Below, in pieces: positions 42,806 through 52,492 of a DNA stretch of 64,000 bases. The position numbers were made by a program, and so were the translations under genes. How positions within the stretch are numbered: the stretch's first letter is position 1; each line of letters begins with the position of its first letter. Source of the DNA: Ruegeria lacuscaerulensis (GTDB taxonomy: Bacteria > Pseudomonadota > Alphaproteobacteria > Rhodobacterales > Rhodobacteraceae); contig NZ_WQDY01000001.1 in the NCBI RefSeq assembly GCF_013033355.1, forward strand, positions 248,001-312,000. The letters run 5' to 3'. The notes below the pieces were generated by a model, which was not told the DNA's origin, searched no databases, and saw nothing but the letters and a program-made list of their open reading frames with translations.

Positions 42806-44368
42806 TTAGTTCAGGCTGGCGCGCGTGGGGTCTTGTTCCAACAGGTCGCCCCAATCGGTGCGATAGGCCATTTCAGCTAGTACCGTTTCAGGCAGGAATT
42901 CCTGAGTTTGCCGGATCTGCCAGCCGCCGCCCAGACCTTTGTAAACAGCGACCAGATTGCTGGACACCTGCTGGCGTGCCTCGATCAGATTGGCTTGCGA
43001 ATTCAGCAATGCCGTCTGCGTGTTCAGGATGCGGGAATAATCCACGATGCCGTCCCGGTATTGGTCGACCGCAATCTCGGCCGCGCGGCGCGAGGCGGCG
43101 ACGCTGTTTTCAAAAAACCCTACCTGCTTGCGCGATTGGGTATAAGCGACCATGGCGCTTTCAACCTCGGAATAGGCGGTCAGGACGGTGTTCTGATAAT
43201 TCGCGATCAACGCTTGATAGGCGGCGTCCTGCGCGCGGACATTATTCTTGATCCGCCCATAGTTTAGCACGTTCCACACCACGCCCGCATTGGCCAGACC
43301 GGTTGAACTGGCTGATGTGAACAGGTCACGCCCACCGGACGCCTGCACGCCGATCGAGCCTGACAGGATAAATTGCGGATACAGGTCTGCGATCGCGATC
43401 CCAACCTGCGCCGATTGTGTGGCTGCGGCCAGTTCCGCTGCGCGCACATCGGGACGGCGGCGTAGCAGTTCGGCAGGAACACCCACAGCGACGTTTGACC
43501 GGGCCGAGGGGATACGCCCGGAATTGCCCAACAGACTGGTCATGCGCGATGGTGTCGTGCCCAGCAGAACCGCCAGCGCATTCTTGGTCTGTTGCAGATC
43601 GCTTTCCAGCGCGGGCACCAGCGCTTTGGTGTTGTTCAAAAGGGCCGTGGATTCCTGGACGTCCAATTCGGTCGTGACGCCATTGTTGAAGCGCAATTGG
43701 GTCAGGTCGGCCGATTCCTGTTGAAGCTGGAGATTGTCCCGTGCGACCGCCAACGACTCCTGCAGGGCGCGAATATTGACATAGAGCGCGGCCACATCGC
43801 CCGTCAGCGTCACCAGCGCATCATCATAATTGGCCACCTGCAACGCAAGATTGGACCGCGCCGCCTGCACGCCGCGCCGTTGCTGGCCCCAGACGTCCAG
43901 TTCCCACTGCGCGTCAAACCCGGCTTGCGATGTTGAAAATTCGGTGTCCAGCGGGATGATCTCGCGAATATCGGCAATCGGGCCGAGGTTTTCGCTGACC
44001 TGACGCCGCTCGATCGAGGCGCCGATGGCTTGTGATTGCGGGTACAACTCGCCAAATGCGATGCCCAACTGCGCTCGGGCTTGCAACACGCGAGCCCCGG
44101 CAACCTGCAGGTCGAGGTTTTGGGCATAGGCCTCGTTGATCAACCTGTTGAGAGTGGGGTCATTGAATGTCTCCCACCATTTGACCACGGGCGCGCTGCG
44201 CGAGGTCAAACCGCTGGGGCCGACTCTGGGGCTGTTAACCTCGATCCATTCCTTCACGACCGGAGAGTTCGGGCGCACAAAATCCGGCCCCACCGGTGCG
44301 CATCCGACCAAAAGGGCGGCGCATAGCGCGGTGCCCATCATCTGGCGGGTCAGGCGGGTTCGTTTCAT
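42806..44368 (-). CDS. Outer-membrane efflux lipoprotein (NodT/TolC family)
   Basis: Forms the outer-membrane exit duct of a tripartite pump. The 520-residue precursor has a lipoprotein signal with lipobox LLVGCAP (Cys 23). Two OEP repeats follow, typical of RND-type NodT proteins: WWETFNDPTLNRLINEAYAQ, LQVAGARVLQARAQLG, and the second-half ELLRRRPDVRAAELAAATQ. GAGGAC precedes the ATG. It lies 11 nt after the HlyD-like adaptor gene. No inner-membrane pump gene is in this unit, so it may serve the adaptor/DUF3302 pair or the RND pump further along. Confidence 0.9.
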   Translation of the reverse strand: MKRTRLTRQMMGTALCAALLVGCAPVGPDFVRPNSPVVKEWIEVNSPRVGPSGLTSRSAPVVKWWETFNDPTLNRLINEAYAQNLDLQVAGARVLQARAQLGIAFGELYPQSQAIGASIERRQVSENLGPIADIREIIPLDTEFSTSQAGFDAQWELDVWGQQRRGVQAARSNLALQVANYDDALVTLTGDVAALYVNIRALQESLAVARDNLQLQQESADLTQLRFNNGVTTELDVQESTALLNNTKALVPALESDLQQTKNALAVLLGTTPSRMTSLLGNSGRIPSARSNVAVGVPAELLRRRPDVRAAELAAATQSAQVGIAIADLYPQFILSGSIGVQASGGRDLFTSASSTGLANAGVVWNVLNYGRIKNNVRAQDAAYQALIANYQNTVLTAYSEVESAMVAYTQSRKQVGFFENSVAASRRAAEIAVDQYRDGIVDYSRILNTQTALLNSQANLIEARQQVSSNLVAVYKGLGGGWQIRQTQEFLPETVLAEMAYRTDWGDLLEQDPTRASLN

Positions 44369-44379
44369 GCGCTATGTCC

Positions 44380-45525
44380 TCAGATATCCAGCGGGCGAAT
44401 GAAGTTCGCAAATGAGTATAGGCGAATGTTGATGCGCCGCAGGAACTCAAAGCTTTTGCCCTGACCGGTATAGATCGCGACCGCCGCGTGGCCGCCTGCG
44501 GGGAAGGTGTGACCATCAGGAATATCGACCGAGATTTGCACCGCAATGCGACCCGGCAGCTTGGGCAGCTCAAAGCCGGGCAGGCGGCCCGAAGGTAGGT
44601 ATTGCCCCTGACGAGTGGCCCACCAGATCGCCTCGACCTTGCCGGTGAGGATTTCACCGGGATAAAGGTCCAGTGCCACCTCAACCTCTTGCCCCGGTTC
44701 AACGAATTTCAGGTTCTGTTGGCGGTAAGTGGCCAAAATATAAGGATTATCCGTGGTGACGAAACTGGCAATAGCGCCCAGCCGGATTTCCCCCACAACC
44801 ATGCCAGGACGTGCCTGCTGCGAGACGATCATGCCGTCTTCAGGGGCGTAAATCGTCGTGTTGTCCAAGAAATACTGCGCTTTGTCCAGCTGCGCTTGCG
44901 CTTGCAGAATGCCTGTGTTGACCCCGTTAATTTGGGAATCCAGCGCCAGTTGGGCTTTTTCCAGATTGGCCTCGGCCTCTTTGATCTGGGCCTGATCCTC
45001 GGTCACCTGTTCATTCCAGCGGTCCAGCTCATCCTGCCGTGCGCCACCTGCGGGCACCAGGTTTTCATAGCGGGTCTGCTGCGTCAGTGCATAAGCCAGC
45101 TGCGCATTTGCGCGCTCGACATTTTCGGCGGCGACGATCACGTCCTGTTCCAAAATTTTCGCGTTTTGCTGGGCAGCGACCAACTGCGCTTTGGCTTCAT
45201 CGACCTCAAGCGAAAAGACAGTATCGTCAAAGCGATAGAGTGGATCGCCTTTTTTGACCTGCGTATTCGGCTCGACCAGTACCTCGGTCAGGATGGTCGG
45301 TTGCGTCAGGCGGGGGACGATCTGAATGGTCGAGCGGATCACATGGCTGTCGATGGAAAACGGCTGAAAGAACCGCAGGGCCACCAGAAAGATCAACAGC
45401 AGATGCGCCCCTACCCAGAACGAGACGATGCCCCAGGCGATATTGAATTTGAGCCATTGCAGTTTGAAAAAGATCAGCCAAACAAAAATGAGGTAAAAAA
45501 GCGTAATGCCCAGGGCGACAAACAT
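44380..45525 (-). CDS. HlyD-family membrane-fusion protein (YiaV/EmrA-like)
   Basis: Periplasmic adaptor, 381 residues. Two N-terminal membrane helices (about 1-25 and 30-53) are unusual for EmrA but typical of the YibH/YiaV subgroup. The biotinyl-lipoyl halves (VLVEPNTQVKKGDPLYRFDD and IYAPEDGMIVSQQARPGMVV) surround a long coiled coil (about 100-215). A beta-barrel follows. Its partner, the DUF3302 (YiaW) gene, is 21 nt upstream, as in E. coli yiaW-yiaV. Cargo unknown. Confidence 0.87.
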   Translation of the reverse strand: MFVALGITLFYLIFVWLIFFKLQWLKFNIAWGIVSFWVGAHLLLIFLVALRFFQPFSIDSHVIRSTIQIVPRLTQPTILTEVLVEPNTQVKKGDPLYRFDDTVFSLEVDEAKAQLVAAQQNAKILEQDVIVAAENVERANAQLAYALTQQTRYENLVPAGGARQDELDRWNEQVTEDQAQIKEAEANLEKAQLALDSQINGVNTGILQAQAQLDKAQYFLDNTTIYAPEDGMIVSQQARPGMVVGEIRLGAIASFVTTDNPYILATYRQQNLKFVEPGQEVEVALDLYPGEILTGKVEAIWWATRQGQYLPSGRLPGFELPKLPGRIAVQISVDIPDGHTFPAGGHAAVAIYTGQGKSFEFLRRINIRLYSFANFIRPLDI

Positions 45526-45546
45526 AGTGTGAGAGTTCCTTTGGCC

Positions 45547-45909
45547 TTAGCTTTTCTGACTGTCTTCAGGATCCAGCGTGTCGCGGTATTCTTCGGTCAG
45601 AGTTCCGCCTAACCGTTTGATTTCCTTGCGCACCGCATCGCGTTCGTCGTCGGGCATACGGCGGATATCGACGGTGGTGCCATCGTGGAACGCCCAGATA
45701 AACGCGTGAACCCAAGGCACGATGGCCAGAAACCCCATCCACCCCATGATCTTAACGGCCTCGGCATGGGGGTGGTTGCGCTTGATAGCAATGCGCCCTG
45801 GCAGTCCCATGATGAACAAAAACAGTGCCATCACTGCAGCCAGCAGCAAAATGAGCGCGACAAATGTCAGGTAGTCATAGTAGCCTAGTGGCTGCCCCAA
45901 TAATCCCAT
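45547..45909 (-). CDS. DUF3302 inner-membrane protein (YiaW-like)
   Basis: The 120-residue protein has two hydrophobic segments (about 13-37 and 53-72), with YYDYLTFVALILLLAAVMAL and MGWMGFLAIVPWVHAFIWAF. A C-terminal cytosolic charged tail (DDERDAVRKEIKRLGG) follows. It matches DUF3302. These proteins accompany YiaV-type adaptors; no activity is established. GGAGGCTCGAGC precedes the ATG. Confidence 0.85.
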   Translation of the reverse strand: MGLLGQPLGYYDYLTFVALILLLAAVMALFLFIMGLPGRIAIKRNHPHAEAVKIMGWMGFLAIVPWVHAFIWAFHDGTTVDIRRMPDDERDAVRKEIKRLGGTLTEEYRDTLDPEDSQKS

Positions 45910-45943
45910 GCTCGAGCCTCCTTATGGGAAGGTTGACCCATCC

Positions 45944-46513
45944 TCATTTGTTAGCATCCACTTCGTCAATCAATTTATAGCTTGTCGGAGGGTCAGCGCA
46001 GATACCGGGACCACATTCCAGCAGGGCCGACACTGTGTTTAGAGCTCCGAGGCCCAATAGGGTAAAGAATGCGACTTTCGCCAGTATATTGCCGCCAAAT
46101 CGGGGTTGCTCATTCGGCACGTCGGTGTATTGGCGCGAAAACAACAGCATAATGGCGGTTCCCAGCAGGATCAGGAAAAAGCAGACCGCGGCCCATGTGT
46201 AGTAGTGGTAGCCGAGAACCGGCGACCCGTAATGGCCGGTTCCCGGCACGATGTGCAGAAAGATCTGTCGGATCGAAACACTGATTCCAAACAGCGCCGA
46301 GATCAGCATTAGCGCATAGTGTTGCGGTTGCGCGCCGTATATCAGGTTTAGCGCCAAGCCGACCCCGACCGCCATGAATCCCACGCGCTGCAACAGGCAT
46401 AAAGGGCAGGGCAGTTCGTACAAGGCTAACTGATAAACGAAAGCCAGCAACAGTATCAGGCTAACCGCTAAGGCCCCAATCGCGTTTAGGCTGCGAGACA
46501 GTTCGGGTGTCAC
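45944..46513 (-). CDS. dsbB: Disulfide bond formation protein B
   Basis: Membrane quinone-dependent oxidase of a periplasmic thiol oxidant. The 189-residue protein has about four to five helices. The first active pair is CPLC (36-39) in LPCPLCLLQRVGFM, next to the quinone-contact Arg. The usual second pair is represented by a C-terminal CGPGIC near 166-171, later than in E. coli DsbB. GTG start at 46513 with AGGAG that overlaps the stop of the upstream DUF5993 gene. No dsbA is adjacent. Confidence 0.88.
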   Translation of the reverse strand: MTPELSRSLNAIGALAVSLILLLAFVYQLALYELPCPLCLLQRVGFMAVGVGLALNLIYGAQPQHYALMLISALFGISVSIRQIFLHIVPGTGHYGSPVLGYHYYTWAAVCFFLILLGTAIMLLFSRQYTDVPNEQPRFGGNILAKVAFFTLLGLGALNTVSALLECGPGICADPPTSYKLIDEVDANK

Positions 46514-46522
46514 TGCCGTCTC

Positions 46523-46678
46523 CTAAAGCTGAATGGTCAGTTGACTGGTCGCGTGATAACGAAACCAGTAGACGCTTAGCGCCAGGGTTAAGAAAAAAAC
46601 CGCGTTGGCAGCCTTTTTCATCCGGTAGTAGATCAGCCCCATAGCGGTTGTAAGCAGCGCGAATAGTAGTGCGATCAT
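46523..46678 (-). CDS. DUF5993 small membrane protein, partner of DsbB
   Basis: A 51-residue protein (MIALLFALLTTAMGLIYYRM, then KKAANAVFFLTLALSVYWFRYHATSQ..., ending TIQL) with two hydrophobic helices joined by a short RMKK turn. It matches DUF5993, a family of about 50 residues that lies next to dsbB in several proteobacteria. GAGGGG lies 8 nt before ATG 46678. Its TAG forms part of the dsbB ribosome site, so the two are coupled. Function unknown; probably a small subunit or regulator of the DsbB homologue. Confidence 0.82.
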   Translation of the reverse strand: MIALLFALLTTAMGLIYYRMKKAANAVFFLTLALSVYWFRYHATSQLTIQL

Positions 46679-46782
46679 GTCTCGCACCCCTCTAATCATA
46701 AGAATTGCAATATGTTTAAATATTGTCAGCTTAGCTCGCGTCTGGCAAGAACTTGACGGTCAAAGTTCGCCTAAAGTGGAAG

Positions 46783-47544
46783 TCAGGCGCAGATTTCCAA
46801 TCGCGTGCCCCAGTCAGCGCATTTCTGGACCAAGCTGCGTTGCAGCTGAGCATCGGTATAGAAGACATCCACGTCAGACAGGGATGCGATGCGCGCTGGT
46901 GCTGAGCGCTGGAATTTCGAACTGTCTGCCGCAAGCATGACATGCCGCGCCTGTGCTATGATCGTTTGACTGACATGGACCTCTTGAAAGTCGAAATCCA
47001 GCAAGTCGCCCTCGGCGTCAAGCGCAGAGCAACTGATCACAGCGTAGTCAAATTTGAATTGCTCGATCGTCGAGGTCGTAAGGTTGCCAATCAGCCCTCC
47101 GTCCGACCGGCGCAGCACGCCACCTGCAACCACGATCTGACAGTGCGCGTTTTCGACAAGTATGTTTGCTACGTTCATGTTGTTCGTCACCACCATGAGG
47201 TCTTTGTGAGACAAAAGTTGGCGCGCGACCGCCTCGGTCGAGGTTCCGATGTTCATGAATACCGATGCACCGTCTGGAATGTCACGCGCGCAGGCCTGCG
47301 CGATCCGGGTCTTGATCTCGGCATTTAGGGCGCGTCGATCCTCGTAGCCGATGTTTGACACGCCGGACCGCAACACGGCGCCACCGTGAACGCGGTCCAA
47401 TTTCCCCATGTCCGCAAGATCGGACAGGTCGCGTCGGATGGTCTGAACAGTGACCTCAAAACGCGCGGCAAGGTCTTCAACCGCGACACGGCCATCTTGC
47501 TTGGCGATTTCCAGAATATCGGATTGTCGAAACGAAAGGGACAC
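46783..47544 (-). CDS. glpR: DeoR-family regulator of glycerol-3-phosphate use
   Basis: The 253-residue protein has a DeoR helix-turn-helix (SFRQSDILEIAKQDGRVAVEDLA in part, VQTIRRDLSDLADMG). The sugar-phosphate sensor domain follows, with FMNIGTSTEAVARQLL and VVAGGVLRRSDGGLIG. GTG 47544 with GGAGGATCAC upstream is the start. It is divergent from glpD, and the shared region holds repeated AACGA boxes. Likely represses glpD and itself until glycerol-3-phosphate appears. Confidence 0.88.
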   Translation of the reverse strand: MSLSFRQSDILEIAKQDGRVAVEDLAARFEVTVQTIRRDLSDLADMGKLDRVHGGAVLRSGVSNIGYEDRRALNAEIKTRIAQACARDIPDGASVFMNIGTSTEAVARQLLSHKDLMVVTNNMNVANILVENAHCQIVVAGGVLRRSDGGLIGNLTTSTIEQFKFDYAVISCSALDAEGDLLDFDFQEVHVSQTIIAQARHVMLAADSSKFQRSAPARIASLSDVDVFYTDAQLQRSLVQKCADWGTRLEICA

Positions 47545-47649
47545 GTGATCCTCCGGTTGGAATGCTTTTTCGGTTTTCTTCTCTTTTTGAAAAATATCAA
47601 CCTTTGAAACAGGCCAGTGTGCAATTTGTACAGAAATGCGACAAATAAG

Positions 47650-47685
47650 AACGAGCCAAAACGAACATAAACGACAAATATCGTT
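47650..47685. promoter_or_regulatory. Probable GlpR operator: three AACGA repeats at 10-bp spacing
   Basis: AACGA occurs at 47650-47654, 47660-47664 and 47670-47674, exactly one helical turn apart. An inverted TCGTT lies at 47681-47685. DeoR-family repressors commonly use phased direct repeats of TCGTT-like units. The block lies between glpR and glpD, 106 bp upstream of the glpR start and about 62 bp upstream of the glpD start. Confidence 0.7.
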
Positions 47686-47746
47686 GACGACCCAAGGTCA
47701 CACCGGGTTAATGGCGGCAGATTTTCAACATCGGGACTCACCGGGT

Positions 47747-49315
47747 ATGACAGTGCAAACAGACGATGTGGCCGACCTTTTCATTATCGGCGGAGGGATC
47801 AATGGTTGTGGCATTGCCCGCGACGCGGCCGGGCGCGGATTGTCGGTTACTTTGGCCGAGATGAACGATCTGGCGTCGGCCACTTCGTCAGCCTCGACCA
47901 AGTTGTTTCATGGTGGTTTGCGATATTTGGAGTACTTCGAATTCCGCCTTGTACGCGAGGCGCTGATTGAACGCGAAACACTGCTGCGTGCGATGCCGCA
48001 TATCAGTTGGCCGATGCGCTTCGTCCTGCCGTATCACGAGGACATGCGGTTCGACTCGGATACGCCGACTTCGCGGCTGTTAAGCACTGTAATGCCATGG
48101 ATGCGGGGGCGTCGTCCGGCCTGGCTGATCCGGCTAGGCTTGTTCATGTATGATCACCTTGGAGGGCGCAAGATTTTGCCCGGCACCTCCTCCTTGGATC
48201 TGCGATCTGCGCCTGAAGGTGCCCCGCTGAAAAGCAAGTTTGAAATGGCCTATGAATACTCGGACTGCTGGATCGAAGATTCCCGGCTGGTTGTATTGAA
48301 CGCCCGCGACGCCGAAGCCCGAGGTGCAAATTTCATGGTGCGGACCGAGGTTCTTTCGGCCGAACGTGTTGCGGACCTCTGGCACGTCACGATCCGCAAT
48401 AAGGGAACCGATGAAACCCGCGTCGTCCGCGCGAAGATGTTGATCAATGCGGGCGGGCCGTGGGTCGGGGATATCATACAGACCAAGATACGTGTGAACT
48501 CTCGCGAGGGGGTTCGTCTGGTCCGAGGCAGTCATATTGTAACGCGCAGGCTGTTTGACCACGATAAGTGTTACTTTTTTCAGGGCGAAGATGGCCGCAT
48601 CATCTTTGCCATACCGTATGAGAGAGATTTTACCCTGATTGGAACCACTGATCAGGACCACCCCAATCCATCAGAGCCGCCAGTCTGCACCGAGGTCGAG
48701 CAAGAATACCTCTGCACCTTTGCGACGAAGTATTTCGAGCAGCCGATCACGCGTGACGACATCGTCTGGACCTATTCCGGCGTGCGACCTTTGTATGACG
48801 ATGGGGCCAGCAGCGCCACTGCTGCGACCCGTGATTATACGCTTAAGGTCGATGCGACAGGTGGTGCCCCGGTTTTGAACGTGTTCGGGGGAAAAATCAC
48901 CACCTATCGACGGCTGGCTGAAAGCGCGATGGAGAAGGTGGCAGAGCATTTCTCTGATCTGCCGGGGCCATGGACGGCTGGTGTGTCCCTGCCAGGAGGT
49001 GACTTTCCCGTTGATGGTGTGCAGGATGTGATAGCAGGTTTGGAAGCTGATTATGCCTTTCTAGACAGGGCATGGGCAGAACGCTTGGTTCGCGCGTATG
49101 GCACTGAGGCTCGTACAATTCTGGGTGACGCGCAAATCGCCGAGGATTTGGGAGAAGATTTCGGCGCGAATCTGACCTCGAAAGAGTTGGAGTGGCTGGT
49201 CGAGAAGGAATACGCGCGCAGCGCCGAAGACATCGTCTGGCGGCGCAATAAACTGGGCCTAAGACTGACGCAGGATCAGATCGCCCATATCCAAGACTGG
49301 ATCGAAAACCGCTAG
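47747..49315 (+). CDS. glpD: Glycerol-3-phosphate dehydrogenase (FAD, respiratory)
   Basis: Oxidises glycerol-3-phosphate to dihydroxyacetone phosphate and passes electrons to quinone at the inner membrane. The 522-residue protein has the FAD motif LFIIGGGINGCGIARDAAGR at its start, SASTKLFHGGLRYLEYFEF, and YSGVRPLYDDGASSATAATRDY. A C-terminal DAO_C domain follows. ATG 47747 matches the normal family start; in-frame starts at 47636 and 47711 would add residues across or just past the operator. Ribosome signals are weak at all three. Confidence 0.93.
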   Translation: MTVQTDDVADLFIIGGGINGCGIARDAAGRGLSVTLAEMNDLASATSSASTKLFHGGLRYLEYFEFRLVREALIERETLLRAMPHISWPMRFVLPYHEDMRFDSDTPTSRLLSTVMPWMRGRRPAWLIRLGLFMYDHLGGRKILPGTSSLDLRSAPEGAPLKSKFEMAYEYSDCWIEDSRLVVLNARDAEARGANFMVRTEVLSAERVADLWHVTIRNKGTDETRVVRAKMLINAGGPWVGDIIQTKIRVNSREGVRLVRGSHIVTRRLFDHDKCYFFQGEDGRIIFAIPYERDFTLIGTTDQDHPNPSEPPVCTEVEQEYLCTFATKYFEQPITRDDIVWTYSGVRPLYDDGASSATAATRDYTLKVDATGGAPVLNVFGGKITTYRRLAESAMEKVAEHFSDLPGPWTAGVSLPGGDFPVDGVQDVIAGLEADYAFLDRAWAERLVRAYGTEARTILGDAQIAEDLGEDFGANLTSKELEWLVEKEYARSAEDIVWRRNKLGLRLTQDQIAHIQDWIENR

Positions 49316-49348
49316 AAAAAAAGCCCCGCTCAAATGGCGGGGCTTTTG
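49316..49348. terminator. Bidirectional terminator between glpD and the RND pump
   Basis: AAAAAGCCCCGC (ending 49329) pairs with GCGGGGCTTTT (from 49337) around a 7-nt loop. It has an A-run on one side and a T-run on the other, so it works in both directions. It lies directly after the glpD stop and before the stop of the convergent pump gene. Confidence 0.9.
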
Positions 49349-49351
49349 GGT

Positions 49352-52300
49352 TCAGGCGGTTTCCTCAGCGGGGCCAGGATCATCCTTGGTGCCCTTTAAC
49401 CATTCTCGCAAGCCTTGCAGCAGGGCGTAGAGAACTGGAACGAGGATCACGCCGATCAGGGTAGCGGCCAGCATTCCGCCGAACACAGCCACACCAATCG
49501 CTTTCTGGCTGGCTGCACCTGCTCCGTTAGCGGCCAAGAGTGGAACGACCCCCAAAAGGAAGGACAGCGCTGTCATCATCACCGCGCGGAAACGCTGATG
49601 GGCAGCTTCGGCGGCGGCTTCTTTGACTGATAGTCCTTTGGCGCGCTGTTCCATCGCGAATTCCACGATGAGGATGCCGTTCTTAGACGCCAGCCCCACA
49701 AGCATGATCATCCCGATCTGCGTATATAAGTTGATGTCGCTGCCAACGATAGCTACGGCAGCAACCGCTCCGAAAAGCGCGACAATCACAGACAGCAGAA
49801 TGGAAACTGGAAGCGACCAGCTTTCGTATTGTCCGACAAGGAACAGGTATCCGAACAAGATCGCCAGTCCAAGGATCACGATCACCAGACCGCCCGAGGC
49901 CAGCTGCTGCTGGGCCGTGCCGGTCCATTCAAACGCGTATCCAGGGGGCAGGGCGCTCGCAGATTCTTCGGTCATGACAGAGATGGCGTCGCCGGTCGAT
50001 AGCCCCTCGGCGGGGACAGCCGTGACCGTGGCCGAACGGAACAGGTTGTGACGTTTCAGCAAAACCGGGCCCAGAACGTTTTCAACGTCGATCAGAGTGC
50101 CCAGAGGAACCATTTCACCCTTTTGCGACCGCACATACAGGTTCGAGATATCGTCGACATTGTCCCGATACGTCCCGTCCGCCTGGATCATCACACGATA
50201 CACCCGTCCGAACAGGTTGAAGTCATTGACGTAGTAGGATCCCAATTGCGCTTGCATGGTCTGGAACACTTCGGCGACTGACACTTGCAGTGTCTTGGCC
50301 TTTTCACGGTCCAGATCGACGAACAGCTGCGGCACGTTTGCCCGGAAGGTCGTGTAAGCTTGCCCAATCTCGGGGCGCTGGTTCGCGGCATAGACGAAAG
50401 AGCCAACGGCCGAGGCTAGGTCCTGAGGAGTACCCCCACCGGTTTGCTGGACTTCCATCTCGACCCCGGCCGAGTTGCCAAGGCCCTGAATGGGGGGTGG
50501 GTTAAAGGCCACGATGGATGCAGCGGTCTCGCCATATGCAATGGCCAGCACCTTCTCCAGAATGGCATTTGCGCTCAGGTCGTCTTCCTGACGTTCGTCC
50601 CAGTTGTCGAGGTTCACAAAGATCGCAGCACCGTTGGTCGACGTCCCGTTCAGGATCGAGAAGCCGTTAATCAGAACCGTGTTGGCCACACCCGGAATTT
50701 CCCGGATTTGGTCATCCACGCGCTTGGTGACAACTTCGGTACGTTCCAGAGTTGCCGCATCGGGCAATTGCACATCGACGAACAAATAGCCGTTATCTTC
50801 AAGCGGCAGGAACCCGCTGGAGGTTTTGGACATGATTGTCCCGGTCCCCATCGCCAAAGCTACGATGATCCCCAGCGCAACGATCGGCAGGATCAGCAAC
50901 CGGCGTACGATGGCGACATAGCCCGAACGTACCGAACCGATGAACCGCTCGAACACAGCCAGCAACCCTGTCGGTGGGCCAGATCGTGCGCGCAGCACAA
51001 GACCACAAAGCGCTGGCGACAGCGTCAATGCGTTGATCGATGAGATCACAACCGCAGTCGAGATCGTAACGGCGAACTGCGAGTAGAGCCGCCCCGAGAT
51101 GCCGGGCATGAAGGTCACGGGGACGAAAACCGCCAAAAGAACCAGCGTTGTCGCGATGACGGGACCGGTGATCTGGCCCATCGCCTTGCGGGTCGCCTCG
51201 GCCGGAGGCAGGCCTTCTTCTGCGATGATACGCTCGACGTTTTCGACCACCACAATGGCGTCATCGACCACGATCCCGATGGCCAAAACCAAGGCGAACA
51301 GCGAAATCGTGTTCAGGGACATTCCAAATAGCAGCAAGAAGGCAAAGGTCCCGATCAAAGACACGGGGATTGCGACCGCTGGAATGATGGTTGCTCGCCA
51401 ACTGCCAAGAAATACAAACACCACCGAGATCACCAAAATGAATGTCAGGATCAGGGTGGAGACCACATCGTTCAGCGATTGTTCAACAAAGTCGGTGGTA
51501 TTGAACGGCACAGCATATTCTACATCCGTCGGGAATGACCGAGACAGCCGGTCAAGTTCAGCCTGCACCCGTTCCGAAACAGCCAGCGCATTCGCGCCGG
51601 GGGCCTGATAGATGCCTATTACGGTCGCAGGAACGCTTTGGAAATAGCCCGAAGCGGCGTAGTACTGTGCCCCAAGCTCGACCCGGGCGATGTCTTTGAC
51701 ACGCACGATGGCGCCAGCGTCTCCGGTGCGAATGACAATCTCACCGAATTCGTTGGCGGATGTCAGGCGTCCCTTGGTTTTGATGGTATATTGAAACGTT
51801 TGCCCTTCAGGCACCGGAGGTGCGCCGATTGAGCCTGCCGAAACCTCGACGTTTTGTTCACGAATGGCGCTGATCACATCGCCGGGTGTGATGGACAGGC
51901 CGGCCATTTTGTCAGGGTCCATCCAGATCCGCATCGCGTATTCCAGATTGGTCAGAACATCCGCCTTACCGACCCCCTGAACCCGCGCCAGCGCGTCTTT
52001 GAGATTGATTGAGGCATAGTTGGAGAGGAAAACACTGTCATATGTCCCGTTTGGCGACGTTAGCGTCACCAACAGCAGCATATTGGTGGATGCTTTTTGG
52101 GTCACCACACCGGACGCGGTCACTTCCGTCGGCAACGACGACATCGCTTGCGCCACGCGGTTCTGCACGTTGACAGATGCGATATCGGGGTCGGTGCCGA
52201 CCTCGAATGTGACATTCAACGAGTAGGAGCCGTTATCCGATGAAGTCGACGTCATATAGATCATGTCGTCCACACCATTGACCTGAGCCTCGATTGGCGC

Positions 52301-52489
52301 GGCGACGGTGTTTTCTACGGTTTCGGCATTGGCGCCGGTGTACGTGGTCGAAACGCTGACCACAGGCGGTGTGATGTCAGGAAATTGCGCAACCGGCAGA
52401 ACCAGATAGCCGATACCGCCCATGATGGTCAGCACCAACGAAATAACAAGTGCCAGCTTGGGCCGGCTAATGAACAGGGCAGAGAACAT
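49352..52489 (-). CDS. RND multidrug efflux pump, inner-membrane subunit (AcrB/MexF-like, HAE1)
   Basis: Proton-driven drug exporter, 1045 residues with 12 helices and two large periplasmic loops. It shows the N-terminal [45 protein letters not shown], and the proton-relay region [24 protein letters not shown] with paired Asp. The closing [15 protein letters not shown] matches HAE1 pumps. Its ATG has GGAG in the adaptor's last codons 8 nt upstream. No outer-membrane channel gene is in the unit, so it probably uses an unlinked TolC-type protein. Confidence 0.93.
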   Translation of the reverse strand: MFSALFISRPKLALVISLVLTIMGGIGYLVLPVAQFPDITPPVVSVSTTYTGANAETVENTVAAPIEAQVNGVDDMIYMTSTSSDNGSYSLNVTFEVGTDPDIASVNVQNRVAQAMSSLPTEVTASGVVTQKASTNMLLLVTLTSPNGTYDSVFLSNYASINLKDALARVQGVGKADVLTNLEYAMRIWMDPDKMAGLSITPGDVISAIREQNVEVSAGSIGAPPVPEGQTFQYTIKTKGRLTSANEFGEIVIRTGDAGAIVRVKDIARVELGAQYYAASGYFQSVPATVIGIYQAPGANALAVSERVQAELDRLSRSFPTDVEYAVPFNTTDFVEQSLNDVVSTLILTFILVISVVFVFLGSWRATIIPAVAIPVSLIGTFAFLLLFGMSLNTISLFALVLAIGIVVDDAIVVVENVERIIAEEGLPPAEATRKAMGQITGPVIATTLVLLAVFVPVTFMPGISGRLYSQFAVTISTAVVISSINALTLSPALCGLVLRARSGPPTGLLAVFERFIGSVRSGYVAIVRRLLILPIVALGIIVALAMGTGTIMSKTSSGFLPLEDNGYLFVDVQLPDAATLERTEVVTKRVDDQIREIPGVANTVLINGFSILNGTSTNGAAIFVNLDNWDERQEDDLSANAILEKVLAIAYGETAASIVAFNPPPIQGLGNSAGVEMEVQQTGGGTPQDLASAVGSFVYAANQRPEIGQAYTTFRANVPQLFVDLDREKAKTLQVSVAEVFQTMQAQLGSYYVNDFNLFGRVYRVMIQADGTYRDNVDDISNLYVRSQKGEMVPLGTLIDVENVLGPVLLKRHNLFRSATVTAVPAEGLSTGDAISVMTEESASALPPGYAFEWTGTAQQQLASGGLVIVILGLAILFGYLFLVGQYESWSLPVSILLSVIVALFGAVAAVAIVGSDINLYTQIGMIMLVGLASKNGILIVEFAMEQRAKGLSVKEAAAEAAHQRFRAVMMTALSFLLGVVPLLAANGAGAASQKAIGVAVFGGMLAATLIGVILVPVLYALLQGLREWLKGTKDDPGPAEETA

Positions 52490-52492
52490 TCT

